Shown here one piece after another: positions 19,947 through 28,882 of a stretch of 64,000 nt of DNA (position 1 is its first letter; each line of letters opens with the position of its first letter). Made by a program: the position numbers and the translations under genes. The notes below the pieces were generated by a model. That model searched no databases. It had not been told where the DNA came from and saw only the letters and a program-made list of their open reading frames with translations. The DNA comes from Xanthomonas sp. XNM01 (GTDB lineage: Bacteria > Pseudomonadota > Gammaproteobacteria > Xanthomonadales > Xanthomonadaceae), in the NCBI RefSeq assembly GCF_014851915.1, contig NZ_JACVAP010000006.1, positions 124,001 to 188,000 on the forward strand, written 5' to 3'.

Positions 19947-21944
19947 ATGCATCGAAGCATGAACTGGATCGCCGCGCTGGCGATCGGACTGGCCACCGCC
20001 AGCGTCACCACCACGACCGAGGCACGCGACAGCGGCGCCAAGCACGAGCAGACCGGCGAGCGCATCGTGTTCGGGATCGACCGCGAGGAGTACCTGGCGC
20101 AGGCGCGTGCCGCGCTACAGGGCGATCCGGTCATCGCCGAGCGGATCGGCGCGATCCGCGAGCTCCGGCTCGACGATGCGGCCAGCCTGGCCGAGCCGGG
20201 CGAGGACGTGCTGGTCATCGACCTGCAGGGAAACCGGGGCGCCGGGCGCGTGACCGCGCGCTTCCTGACCGTGGACGAGCGCCGTGAAGCGGTGGGTGCC
20301 GGCACGCTGCGGATGGCCGACGGCAGCGAGCACCCGATCAGCGGCACGGCCGAAGAGGCCGGTGCGCTCGGGATGATGTCCTCGCTGCTGGGGCTGGGAA
20401 TGGACCTGTTCACCACCCAGGCGCGCGACGCGGTGCAGCGCTACCCGGAGACCGAACGCCACCTCGGCCGGATCGAGCGCTTCGAACTCGCCACCGGCGC
20501 CAGCATGCTGGCCGGTGGCAGCGAGTCCTTCGTGTTCGACGTCACCGGCAGCAAGGGCAGCGGCCGGATCGCGGCGGATTTCATCACCGTCGATGCCGAT
20601 ACCGAACGCCTGGGCCCGGGCACGCTGACCCTGTCCGATGGCCGGGTGATCACGTTCGAGGGTGAGGCGCCGATGCCCGGCGAGGACGCCTCGCGCGCGG
20701 CCGATGCGGTCGACATGGATGCCACCCCGTTCGCGCAGCAGGCGCGCGAGGCGGTGCAGCGCTACGCGCCGACGGCACGGCACTTGGGCCAGATCGAGAG
20801 CTTCCGCCACAACGCCGCCGCGACCGAGGCGGCTGTGGGCATGCTGACCTTCGTGTTCGACGTGGTCGGCAGCAAGGGCAGCGGCCGTCTGTCGGCCGAC
20901 TTCATCACCGTCGACGCCGATACCGAGCGCCTGGGGGCCGGCACGCTGACCCTGGCCGGTGGCCGGGTGATCCGGTTCGACGGTGAGGCGCCGTCGGCCG
21001 AGGAACTGGCCCGCGACGCCGAGCGGGAAGGCCCGTTCCTGCGCCAGGCGCGCGAGGCGGTGCAGCGCTATCCGCTGACGGCCCGGCACTTGGGACGGAT
21101 CGAGAGCTTCCGTCACGACACGGCGGCGACGATGGATGCGCCGGGCATGCTGACCTTCGTGTTCGACGTGGTCGGCAGCAAGGGCCGTGGTCGCGTGGCG
21201 GCCGATTTCATCACCGTCGATGGCGATACCGAGCGGCTGGGCGCCGGCACGCTGACCCTGTCCAATGGCCGCGTGATCCACTTCGAGGGCGAGCCGCCGA
21301 TGCCGGGCGAGCAGTCCGCGCCGGAGGTCGAGGAAGCCTTCGAGATCCCCGACGACAGTCCGTTCGTGCTGCAGGCGCGCGAGGCGGTGCAGCGCTACCC
21401 GCAGACCGCGGCCGAACTGGGCGACATCGCCACGTTCACCGTCGATTCGCCGGCCAGCATGAGCACCGGCGGGATGGAGACCTTCGTGTTCGACATCGTG
21501 GGCAGCAAGGCCAGCGGCCGGCTCGTCGCCGACTTCATCACCGTCGATGCCGATACCGAACGCCTGGGCGCCGGCACGCTGACCCTGTCCGGTGGCCGCG
21601 AGATCCGGTTCGACGGCGAGGCGCCGTTCCCGCAGGAAACCGCGGGCGAGCCGATGCCCGAGAGCTTCGCACCGCAGGACAGCGCGTTCGTCCGCCAGGC
21701 CGCCGAGGCGCTGCGCACGCATCCGCAGGTGCGCCGCCATCTGGGCGAGGTGCGCGAAGCGCGGATCGACCGCGCCGCATCGTGGGCGATGCCCGGCGAC
21801 CAGTACGCGTTCGACCTGGTCGGCAGCAAGGGCACCGCACGGCTCGAGGCGGACTTCATCACCGTCGATGCCGACACCGAGCGGATGGGTGCGGGCACCC
21901 TGATCCTGGCCGATGGAAGTAGGATCAGTCTCGACGCGCGTTGA
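19947..21944 (+). CDS. exported protein of six tandem Coa1-like modules (665 aa)
   Basis: The ATG at 19947 follows CTGGAG and begins a signal peptide (MHRSMNWIAALAIGLATASVTTTTEA). The mature protein consists of six modules of about 95-100 residues. A typical one has the order QAREAVQRYP, HLGRIESF, FVFDVVGSKGSGR, ADFITVDADTERLGAGTL, and ends in a proline/glutamate linker (GEAPFPQE). The layout of helix, LG-I, strand, then GSKGxGR matches the Coa1/Tim21-like fold seen in bacterial proteins labelled cytochrome c oxidase assembly factor Coa1 family. I assign that by pattern only, with moderate confidence. Modules 2-5 are nearly identical; the first and last diverge. A paralogue with four modules lies at 23610-24992. 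No catalytic residues are visible. A periplasmic binding or scaffold role is possible. Confidence 0.7.
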   Translation: MHRSMNWIAALAIGLATASVTTTTEARDSGAKHEQTGERIVFGIDREEYLAQARAALQGDPVIAERIGAIRELRLDDAASLAEPGEDVLVIDLQGNRGAGRVTARFLTVDERREAVGAGTLRMADGSEHPISGTAEEAGALGMMSSLLGLGMDLFTTQARDAVQRYPETERHLGRIERFELATGASMLAGGSESFVFDVTGSKGSGRIAADFITVDADTERLGPGTLTLSDGRVITFEGEAPMPGEDASRAADAVDMDATPFAQQAREAVQRYAPTARHLGQIESFRHNAAATEAAVGMLTFVFDVVGSKGSGRLSADFITVDADTERLGAGTLTLAGGRVIRFDGEAPSAEELARDAEREGPFLRQAREAVQRYPLTARHLGRIESFRHDTAATMDAPGMLTFVFDVVGSKGRGRVAADFITVDGDTERLGAGTLTLSNGRVIHFEGEPPMPGEQSAPEVEEAFEIPDDSPFVLQAREAVQRYPQTAAELGDIATFTVDSPASMSTGGMETFVFDIVGSKASGRLVADFITVDADTERLGAGTLTLSGGREIRFDGEAPFPQETAGEPMPESFAPQDSAFVRQAAEALRTHPQVRRHLGEVREARIDRAASWAMPGDQYAFDLVGSKGTARLEADFITVDADTERMGAGTLILADGSRISLDAR

Positions 21945-21954
21945 GTGTCATCCA

Positions 21955-21990
21955 TGCGGGCCGTCGGAAGACGGCCCGCAGCGTTTCAGG
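21955..21990 (+). terminator. hairpin between convergent genes
   Basis: GCGGGCCGTC (21956-21965) pairs perfectly with GACGGCCCGC (21970-21979) around GGAA, extended by a T-A pair, 10 bp after the Coa1-like gene stop. The tail GCGTTTCAGG has only three Ts. The rest of the stretch to the convergent ndh stop at 22201 is GC-rich and I see nothing else in it. Confidence 0.55.
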
Positions 21991-22200
21991 GCGGCGTGAT
22001 GCGTGGCTGCCGGCGTCATTCGTCGCCACGCGCGCTGCATGCGCGGAACGGCCGGCGCCCTGGCGGAACCGCTTGCCGCCGGCGCGACGCACCGGCAGTG
22101 GTCGCTTCCGACGCCGCCAAGTACACGGAGCGCGAATGCGCCGGGACGCGCTGGCACCGGTGCTCCATCCGCCCGGAGCCGACCGGTTGCGGCCGACGGC

Positions 22201-23490
22201 TCAGGCCGCGTCCGGCTTCTTCACCGCCGGTGTGGCCGCATCGTCCTTCGGGCTGCCGAAGATGATCCGCGCCGCACGCCGGTAGCTCCAGTAGGCCATC
22301 GCCCAGTTCAGCAGCACCACGATCCGGTTGCGGAAGCCGATCAGGAAGAACACATGCGCGGCCAGCCAGATCCACCAGGCGACCACGCCGGACAGCTTGA
22401 GCCTGCCGATGTGGACGATGGCGGCCATGCGCCCGATCGTGGCCAGGTTGCCCTGGTCGCGGTAGCGGAACGGCCGCGCGCTGGTGTCGCCGCGCAGGCG
22501 CCGCCGGATCGTGTCGGCCACGTGCGCGCCCATCTGCTTGGCCGCCGGCGCCACGCCGGGGATCGGGCGCCCGTCCTGCTGCAGCGCCGCCAGGTCGCCG
22601 GCGACGAACAGCTCTGGGTGACCGGGCACGCTGAGATCGGATTCGACCTGCACGCGTCCTGCGCGGTCCAGCGGCACGCCCAGGCTGGCGCCCAGCGGCG
22701 AGGCCGCCACGCCGGCCGCCCACAGCACGGTCCGTGCCGGCACGAAGGTGTCGCCCAGGCGGTAGCCGTCCGCGTCGATGTGCGCGACCGGCGTGCCGGT
22801 CACCACGTCGACGCCGAGCTTCTCCAGCTGGCGGCGCGCCTTGTCGGTCAGGTCCTCGGGGAACGAGGGCAGCACCCGCGGCCCGGCCTCGATCAGGCGC
22901 ACGCGCGCCAGCCGCGGGTCGATGTGGCGGAACTCGTTCTTCAGCGTGTGCCGCGCGATCTCGGCCAGGGTGCCGGCCAGTTCCACGCCGGTGGGTCCGC
23001 CGCCGACGATGGCGAAATCCAGCCAGGCCTGGCGCGCGTCCGGGTCGGTCTCCATCTCGGCGCGCTCGAAGGCCATCAGCAGCCGGCGGCGGATGTTGAG
23101 CGCGTTGCCCAGCGTCTTCAGGCCGGGCGCATGGTCGGCCCAGTGGTCGTTGCCGAAATAGGCGTGGGTCGCGCCTGTGGCCAGCATCAGGTAGTCGTAG
23201 TCCAGCGTGCGGCCGCCGGCCAGCTGCAGCCGGCGCTGTTCCGGCAGCACCTGTTCGACCTCGCCCAGCCAGACCTGCACGTTGCGCTGCCGGTGCAGGA
23301 TGTGGCGCAGCGGCGCGGCGATGTCCGGTGCCGACAGGCCGGCGGTGGCGACCTGGTACAGCAGCGGCTGGAACAGGTGGTGGTTGCGCCGGTCCACCAG
23401 GGTGATCCGCACCGGCGCCTTCGCCAGCGCGCGGACCGTGGCCAGGCCGGCGAAACCTCCACCGACGACGACAACGTGGGGCAGCGTCAT
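22201..23490 (-). CDS. type II NADH:quinone oxidoreductase (NDH-2-like FAD protein)
   Basis: This protein oxidises NADH and passes electrons to quinone at the inner membrane without pumping protons. The 429-aa product starts MTLPHVVVVGGGFAGLATVR, a Rossmann FAD-binding loop. A second nucleotide-binding loop (AIVGGGPTGVELAGTLAEI) for NADH lies around residues 160-180. The FAD-contact motif VPGHPELFVAGDLA lies near 285-300. The C-terminus has hydrophobic segments (VVAWWIWLAAHVFFLIGF) that probably attach it to the membrane, as in the NDH-2 family. The ATG at 23490 directly precedes the FAD loop; longer starts add unrelated low-complexity residues. It sits between, and opposite to, two paralogous Coa1-like repeat genes. 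A respiratory link to Coa1-type factors is suggestive but unproven. Confidence 0.85.
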   Translation of the reverse strand: MTLPHVVVVGGGFAGLATVRALAKAPVRITLVDRRNHHLFQPLLYQVATAGLSAPDIAAPLRHILHRQRNVQVWLGEVEQVLPEQRRLQLAGGRTLDYDYLMLATGATHAYFGNDHWADHAPGLKTLGNALNIRRRLLMAFERAEMETDPDARQAWLDFAIVGGGPTGVELAGTLAEIARHTLKNEFRHIDPRLARVRLIEAGPRVLPSFPEDLTDKARRQLEKLGVDVVTGTPVAHIDADGYRLGDTFVPARTVLWAAGVAASPLGASLGVPLDRAGRVQVESDLSVPGHPELFVAGDLAALQQDGRPIPGVAPAAKQMGAHVADTIRRRLRGDTSARPFRYRDQGNLATIGRMAAIVHIGRLKLSGVVAWWIWLAAHVFFLIGFRNRIVVLLNWAMAYWSYRRAARIIFGSPKDDAATPAVKKPDAA

Positions 23491-23609
23491 GTGGGTTCGA
23501 TTCCTTGCGTTCTGTCGCAGACATGATGCCTGCGCAGCCGCAGGCGCGCGTGCTGACCGCGTGATATGGCATCGTGGCGCCCACCTTTCCGCAGGATGCA
23601 ACGCCGTCC

Positions 23610-24992
23610 ATGTCCCACGCCGTCCCGCCCCCCGTCCCGGCCCAGGTCCTTCCACCGCCTCCACCCGCTCCGCCGCGGCCGTCCTCCTCGCGCGTGCTGT
23701 GGTGGGTGCTGGGTGGCGTGCTGCTGTTCGTGCTGCTGGTGGTCGGCGCGGTGGCGGCGGTGGTCGGCGGCGGCTGGCTGATGTTCTCCGGCCAGGCCCG
23801 CGCGGCCCTGCAGGCCGATCCGGTGATCCAAGAGCACCTGGGCACCATCCGCGACATGTCGATGGACTTCATCGCCACCGGCAAAGCCGAGGGATCGGAC
23901 GAATTCGTGTTCCGGGTCGAGGGCACGCTGGCCTCGGGAACGGTCCGCGGGCAGTTCATCTCCGACGGGCCCAACAACGAGATCCTCGCCGATGGCGTGC
24001 TCACGCTCGCCGACGGCCGCCAGTTCGCGCTGCCGTCCGGTGGCGCCGATGCCGGTCTGGAGGGCGACCCGGTCATCACCGACGACAGCCTGTTCGCCCA
24101 GCAGGCGCGCGCTGCGGTGCAGCGCTATCCCGAGACCGCCCGCCACCTGGGCCGGATCCAGCGCTTCAGCTACGACGACGATGCGACGATGGCCGCCGGT
24201 GGCGCGCTGACCTTCGTCTTCAACGTGGTCGGCAGCGAGGGCAGCGGCATGCTGTCGGCCGATTTCATCACCATCGATGCCGACACCGAGCGCCTGGGCG
24301 CCGGCACGCTGACCCTGACCGACGGCCGCGTGATCCGCTTCGACGGCGAGCCGCCGATGCCGGGCGAGGATGCCGCCGAGGACGTTCCGGAGCATCCAGG
24401 GCAGGGCCCGTTCGAGCAGCAGGCGCGCGCCGCGGTGCAGCGCTATCCCCTGACCGCCGAACACCTGGGCAGGATCGAGCGCTTCGTGCATGTCCCCCAG
24501 GCGACCGCCGACGCCCCGGGCATGGAGACCTTCGGCTTCGACGTGACCGGCAGCGCCGGCAGCGGCCGGATCGTGGCCGACTTCATCACCGTCGACGCCG
24601 ACACCGAGCGGTTGGGGCCGGGCGTGCTGACCCTGTCGGACGGCCGCGAGATCCGCTTCGACGGCGAAGCCCCGTTCCCGCAGGAATCGGCCGCCGAGGC
24701 GATGCCGGAGAACTTCGCGCCGCAGGACAGCGCTTTCGTCCGGCAGGCGACCGCCGCGCTGCGCACCCATCCGCAGGTGCGCCGCCACCTGGGCGACCTG
24801 CGCGAGGCCAGGATCGACCGCGAGGCGTCCTGGTCGATGCGCGGCGACGGCTATGCCTTCGACCTGGTCGGCAGCCGCGGCAGCGGCCGGATCGAGGCCG
24901 ACTTCATCACCGTGGACGAACACAGCGAGCGCGTCGGCGACGGCGCGCTGATCCTGGCCGACGGCAGCAGGATCGCCATCAGCGGGCGGTAA
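23610..24992 (+). CDS. membrane-anchored protein of four tandem Coa1-like modules (460 aa)
   Basis: From ATG 23610 the protein has a proline-rich cytoplasmic stretch (residues 5-25), one transmembrane helix (about 28-57, WWVLGGVLLFVLLVVGAVAAV) and four modules of about 95 residues like those of the gene at 19947. The Pro-rich/TM/Coa1 order is the usual one for bacterial proteins annotated as Coa1-family cytochrome c oxidase assembly factors, which supports the module assignment. Modules 2 and 3 are nearly identical to modules of the paralogue, even at the DNA level (shared run around TTCATCACCGTCGA). The first module lacks the GSKG motif. An upstream in-frame GTG at 23574 has no Shine-Dalgarno. 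It is divergent from ndh, separated by about 120 bp. Confidence 0.7.
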   Translation: MSHAVPPPVPAQVLPPPPPAPPRPSSSRVLWWVLGGVLLFVLLVVGAVAAVVGGGWLMFSGQARAALQADPVIQEHLGTIRDMSMDFIATGKAEGSDEFVFRVEGTLASGTVRGQFISDGPNNEILADGVLTLADGRQFALPSGGADAGLEGDPVITDDSLFAQQARAAVQRYPETARHLGRIQRFSYDDDATMAAGGALTFVFNVVGSEGSGMLSADFITIDADTERLGAGTLTLTDGRVIRFDGEPPMPGEDAAEDVPEHPGQGPFEQQARAAVQRYPLTAEHLGRIERFVHVPQATADAPGMETFGFDVTGSAGSGRIVADFITVDADTERLGPGVLTLSDGREIRFDGEAPFPQESAAEAMPENFAPQDSAFVRQATAALRTHPQVRRHLGDLREARIDREASWSMRGDGYAFDLVGSRGSGRIEADFITVDEHSERVGDGALILADGSRIAISGR

Positions 24993-25093
24993 GCTGGGAC
25001 GGCAGGCGTCGCCCGGCTGCAGACCGAGCGATGATGACCGGTCGCCGCCATGCTCCGGCCTGCGCCGTACCGGCAACGAGGAGGAATCGAACG

Positions 25094-25843
25094 ATGGATG
25101 CCCAGCAGCCCCGCATCGCCCTGCTGATCGATGCCGACAACGCACCGGCGGCCAAGATCGACCAGGTCCTCACCGAGGTCGCGCGCTACGGCGTGGCCAA
25201 CGTGCGCCGCGCCTACGGCAACTGGAAGAACCCGCACCTGCGCGGGTGGGAGGCGGTGCTGCACGAGTACGCGATCCGCCCGATCCAGCAGTTCGCCTAC
25301 AGCAGCGGCAAGAACGCCTCGGACATGGCGATGGTGATCGACGCGATGGACCTGCTGTACGCGCGCAACCTGGATGCCTTTGCGATCGTCTCCAGCGATG
25401 CCGATTTCACGCCGCTGGTGATGCGCCTGCTGACCGACGGCGTGCGCGTCTACGGCTTCGGCGAGCGCAAGACGCCGGCGCCGTTCGTCAATGCCTGTTC
25501 CAAGTTCACCTACCTGGAGGCGCTGGGTGCAGCGCCAGCCGACGATGCCGAAGGCCCCGCCGCCACCCGCAAGGACGAGAAGGCGCTGCGCGGCGATACC
25601 CGCCTGGTGCAGCTGCTGCGCGGTGCGGTCGACGCGGAGGCCGAGGACGATGGCTGGGCCCACCTGGGCGCGGTCGGCAAGCAGATCGCCAACCAGGCCT
25701 CGCTGGACCCGCGCAATTACGGGTATCGCAAGCTCAGCGACCTGGTCCGCGCGACCGGCCTGTTCGAGATCCGGCAGGACGGCAAGACCTTGTGGGTACG
25801 CGACAAACCCAAGCGTGGCGCCGCGAAGAAACCGCCGGCCTGA
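25094..25843 (+). CDS. NYN-domain / OST-HTH (LOTUS) protein
   Basis: The 249-aa protein begins with an NYN (PIN-like) ribonuclease-type domain: IALLIDADNAP at residues 7-17 carries the conserved acidic residues, followed by SGKNASDMAMVIDAMDLL and IVSSDADFTPLVMRL, which complete the acidic cluster. After a linker (about 150-170), the C-terminal 75 residues (LVQLLRGAVDA through YRKLSDLVRATGLFEI) fit an OST-HTH/LOTUS RNA-binding fold. The domain pair is known in bacterial NYN proteins, and RNA cleavage or handling is likely from family knowledge. A GAGGAGGAA ribosome-binding site lies just upstream of the ATG. No close operon partners: the upstream gene ends 100 bp away, and the next gene, on the other strand, is broken. 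Confidence 0.88.
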   Translation: MDAQQPRIALLIDADNAPAAKIDQVLTEVARYGVANVRRAYGNWKNPHLRGWEAVLHEYAIRPIQQFAYSSGKNASDMAMVIDAMDLLYARNLDAFAIVSSDADFTPLVMRLLTDGVRVYGFGERKTPAPFVNACSKFTYLEALGAAPADDAEGPAATRKDEKALRGDTRLVQLLRGAVDAEAEDDGWAHLGAVGKQIANQASLDPRNYGYRKLSDLVRATGLFEIRQDGKTLWVRDKPKRGAAKKPPA

Positions 25844-26080
25844 GGCGAGGCCGCGCGCCCACCGGACCTCTGCTGGACATCCACTGCGGACCCGGCCCCG
25901 GTGGCGCGCATCGTCCGGCAGCCAGTGCGTTCGAATCGAATGGATCCGCGATGCCGGCGTCGCGCCGTACCCAGCTGTCCGATGCGACAGCGCTCCTTTG
26001 TTGGCGCGTGGACATGACGGCGGGTGCTGCGGTACGCCGGAGCCATCGCGGCTGGTTGCGCGCGATGGCCGCGATACGTT

Positions 26081-26108
26081 CCTTCCTGCACCTCCATGTG
26101 CAAGAAGG
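26081..26108 (-). terminator. hairpin downstream of the broken autotransporter
   Basis: CCTTCCTGCAC (26081-26091) and GTGCAAGAAGG (26098-26108) pair with a single mismatch around CTCCAT. It lies 18 bp past the stop of the autotransporter gene read on the minus strand. No T-run follows, so it may be a Rho-assisted or processing hairpin. The preceding gene-free stretch from 25844 shows nothing else. Confidence 0.45.
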
Positions 26109-26126
26109 AGCGCCCCCTGAAACCCG

Positions 26127-27886
26127 TTACCAGCTGAAACCGGCGCCTGCCGACATGCTGCGGTCCTCGCCCGAGAAACCGGCCGACAGCGAGACGCTGG
26201 CGCGCGGACCCACCAGGCGCTGGTAACCCACCGCCAGGGCCGACTGCCCCCCCTGGCTTGCAACGCCGACGCCCAGCCGGTTGGCACCGGACAGGCCGGC
26301 GGTGTTCATCGCCGCCGCGGACATCGCGCCGCCCATCGCGGCAATGCTGTCGATACGGCGGTCCAGTGCCTGGAAGCGATGCTCGGTGTCGTGGCGCAGC
26401 GCCGTGAAACGGTCGTCCAGATACTGGATGCTGCTGTCGGTGTAGCGGTTCGCGGCCTGCAGTGTCTGCGCATCGCCGTTGTCGGCATAGCGCTGGCCGA
26501 TTCCAGCGTACGTGCGGCACTGGCATCGGTGTAGGTGTTGGCGGACTGGACCGCCTGTGCGGCGGCGGCGTCGCTGTAGTCGTTGGCGGCCTCAAGGTTC
26601 TGGCTCGCGGCGGCGTCGGTGTAGGCGTTGGCCGATTCCAGGGTGCGTGCGGCGGTCGCGTCGGTGTAACCGTTGGCGGCATCCAGCGTCTGCGCGACGG
26701 CGGCATCGGTGTAGTCGTTCGCCGACTGCAGCGTGCTGGCCGCGACCGCATCGGTGTAGTCGCCGGCAGCCTGCAGGGTGCCGGCATCGCCGGCGTCCAT
26801 CTGGCCCTTGTTGACCGCGTCGTCCGCGGCCTGGCCATCGGCGAGGTTGCCGACACGGGTGCCACCGCTGCCGCTCAGGGTCAGCGTGGCGCCACTGGCA
26901 TCGTCGTACTGCACCGCGTCGGTTCCGCCACCCGCCAGCGCGCCGAGCTGGGTGAGTCGTGTGTCGACCGCGGCGAAGGCCGCGCCGATGTCGGCATAGC
27001 TGTTGCCCTGGATCGCGTAGCCGGGCGCGGTGAGCACGCCGCCGCTCCAGCCGGCGCCGCCGCCCAGGGCGGTGGCGAACGCGCGCAGCTGGCCGATGCT
27101 GGCGGCATCGTTGTCGCCGATGCCGTCGGCCAGATGGACGACGCGGCGGCGCAGCGCGCTGCCGTAGGCGGTGCCATCGGGGCCCGGATCATCGGCGGCG
27201 TGGCCGAGCGACACGGTGTCGGCTTCGCCTGCGTACGATGCCGCACCGAGGGCGACGGCATTGTCCGCGCCGGTGGCGACCGTGCTATCGGTGCCCAGTG
27301 CGCTCGCGCGGGTCGCCTGCGCCCCGGCGGCATTGCCGAGCGCGACAGCGTAATCGCCGGTGGCGCGTGTCCGGCGCCGCTCGACGATGCTGGTGCTCTC
27401 GCTGCCGTAGAAGCCGCCGATGGCGGTGCTGTTCACGCCCGAGGCGGTGGTGAGGTATCCGAATGCGCTGGAAAAGCTGCCGGTCGCGCTGGACTGTGCG
27501 CCGAGGGCCATCGTGCCCCAGTTCGTCGCCGAGGCCAAGGCGCCGAGCGCGACCGAGTAGGGCTGGACCGTCTCGCTGAAGGCACCGATCGTGACCGAGC
27601 TGCTGCCACTGCGGGGAATGTGGGTGCCGATGCTTACGCTGCGGGAGCCGGCGACCACGTTCACCCCGATGCCGACTGCGTTGGCAGAGTTCGCGTTGAC
27701 GTCGCGGCCGCAGGCGAGGCTGTTGACGAAATCCCCGGCCTCGTCGCCGGGGGTGGAGCCGCCAGCGCCGATGTCGGTGCCGTCGGGCGTCATCATCTGG
27801 CAGGCGACGCCGGCCCAGGCGGCACTGCAGGCGCCACCGGCAAGGAGAAGGACGAGGATCTGCTGGCTCAGGCGGTTCTGGCGCAT
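26127..27886 (-). pseudogene. trimeric autotransporter adhesin (YadA-like), frameshifted
   Basis: Read from ATG 27886 (Shine-Dalgarno CGGAG), the product has a signal peptide (LVLLLAGGACSAAWA) and a YadA-type head with repeated AxALGxxSxATG-like motifs (about residues 60-260). A stalk of 15-residue repeats (TLQSANDYTDAAVAQ and variants) follows. Near 26490 the frame breaks: ASAYADNGDAQ requires one more base than is present, so translation runs out of frame to a stop at 26306. The correct frame resumes and encodes the rest of the stalk and the membrane anchor, ending GAGFSW at 26130, with TAA at 26127. Restored, the protein would be about 586 aa. Known family members trimerise and display adhesive heads; without its anchor this copy cannot be inserted. 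A sequencing or assembly error is possible. Confidence 0.85.
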
Positions 27887-28159
27887 GTTCGGCTCCGGAG
27901 ACGGCTGGACACCCGTGTGCCCGGCGCTTCAGGGCCGGATCGTGCGCTGGCGCTGCGTAGGCGCGCCATCCCCGAAATCAGGGGGTGTGGCGCTCGCTGG
28001 CCAGGCGCATCATCGCCGGTGCGGGCAGCGGCGATGCCCGTCGCGGGCGGTGCATGGCGGCCGCCCGCGTGATCCGGTGCGTCGATCCTGCGCAGCCGAT
28101 CACGTTCTGGCTGGTGGGTGGAAGCGGCCTCCGGCCGTGCCTGGGGGTGCAGGCTAGAC

Positions 28160-28179
28160 TGCATGCGGAACCGCATGCA
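28160..28179. promoter_or_regulatory. perfect inverted repeat before the response-regulator gene
   Basis: TGCATGCGG (28160-28168) is followed by AA and then its exact complement CCGCATGCA (28171-28179), 22 bp before the candidate start codon at 28202. It lies in the 315-bp gap shared with the divergent autotransporter gene. Its size and place suit an operator for a dimeric regulator, possibly the neighbouring response regulator, but an mRNA hairpin over the start region is also possible. No convincing -35/-10 pair was recognised in the rest of this gap. Confidence 0.5.
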
Positions 28180-28201
28180 ACGCCTGGGTCGTCGCCACGC
28201 C

Positions 28202-28882
28202 ATGGTCATGTCTCTCTCTCCGGTCGCCTGCGACCCGGTCCTGGTCGTCGAGGACGACGCTGCATCCGCACGGCGCATGCGGCGCCTGCTGCAGGACGTG
28301 GTCGGCGGCGATGTCCGTGTCGACGTGGCCGGCGACGCCGCCTCGGCGCATGGCCTGCTGCGGGCCGGCACCTATCCGCTGGCGCTGGTCGATGTCGACC
28401 TCCCCGATGGCAGCGGCATCGACCTGATCGGCTGGATCGGCGCACAGGCGCTCGGGACCGCCGCGGTCATCGTCTCGGCCTAGGCCGCAGAGGACACGAT
28501 TTTGGCGGCGATCCGCGCCGGAGCGATCGGCTATCTGCTCAAGAGCAGCGAGGACGTGGAGCTGTGCATGTCGCTGCGCAGCCTGCAGCGCGGCGGCGCG
28601 CCGATCGACCCGATGATCGCGCGCAGGATCCTGGAGGTGATGTCGGCCGTGCCCGCCGTTGCCGACCCGGCTCCGCGGCCGGAAGCGCCGGCGCTGTCGG
28701 CGCGCGAGTCGGAGATCCTGCGGCTGGTCGCGCGCGGCTACAGCAACCGCGAGATCGCCGACCTGCTGCAGCTCTCGCGCCTGACCATCGAAGGCCACAC
28801 CAAGAGCATCTACCGCAAGCTGGCGGTCGGCTCGCGCACCGCGGCGGTGTTCGAGGCGCGCGCGCTGGGCCTGATCGGATGA
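28202..28882 (+). pseudogene. NarL/LuxR-type response regulator with an in-frame amber codon
   Basis: From ATG 28202 (or 28208) the frame encodes a receiver domain with the acidic pocket VLVVEDD and phospho-acceptor region LALVDVDLPDGSG. It then meets TAG at 28481-28483, right after VIVSA. The same frame continues without interruption through AAEDTILAAIRAGAIGYLLK, which holds the conserved lysine. It ends in a LuxR-type helix-turn-helix (LSARESEILRLVARGYSNREIADLL) with TGA at 28880-28882. Alignment by motif with NarL-family receivers puts the stop where a tyrosine is common, so one base change from TAC or TAT explains it. The full product would be about 226 aa. The stop overlaps the kinase start (ATGA). 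Read-through or restart would be needed for function. Confidence 0.8.

Noticed and set aside
23497-23515. GGTTCGATTCC, a tRNA T-loop-like word near the ndh start
   Set aside because: No matching stem (GTGGG against CTTGC) and no D-arm or anticodon arm upstream on either strand.
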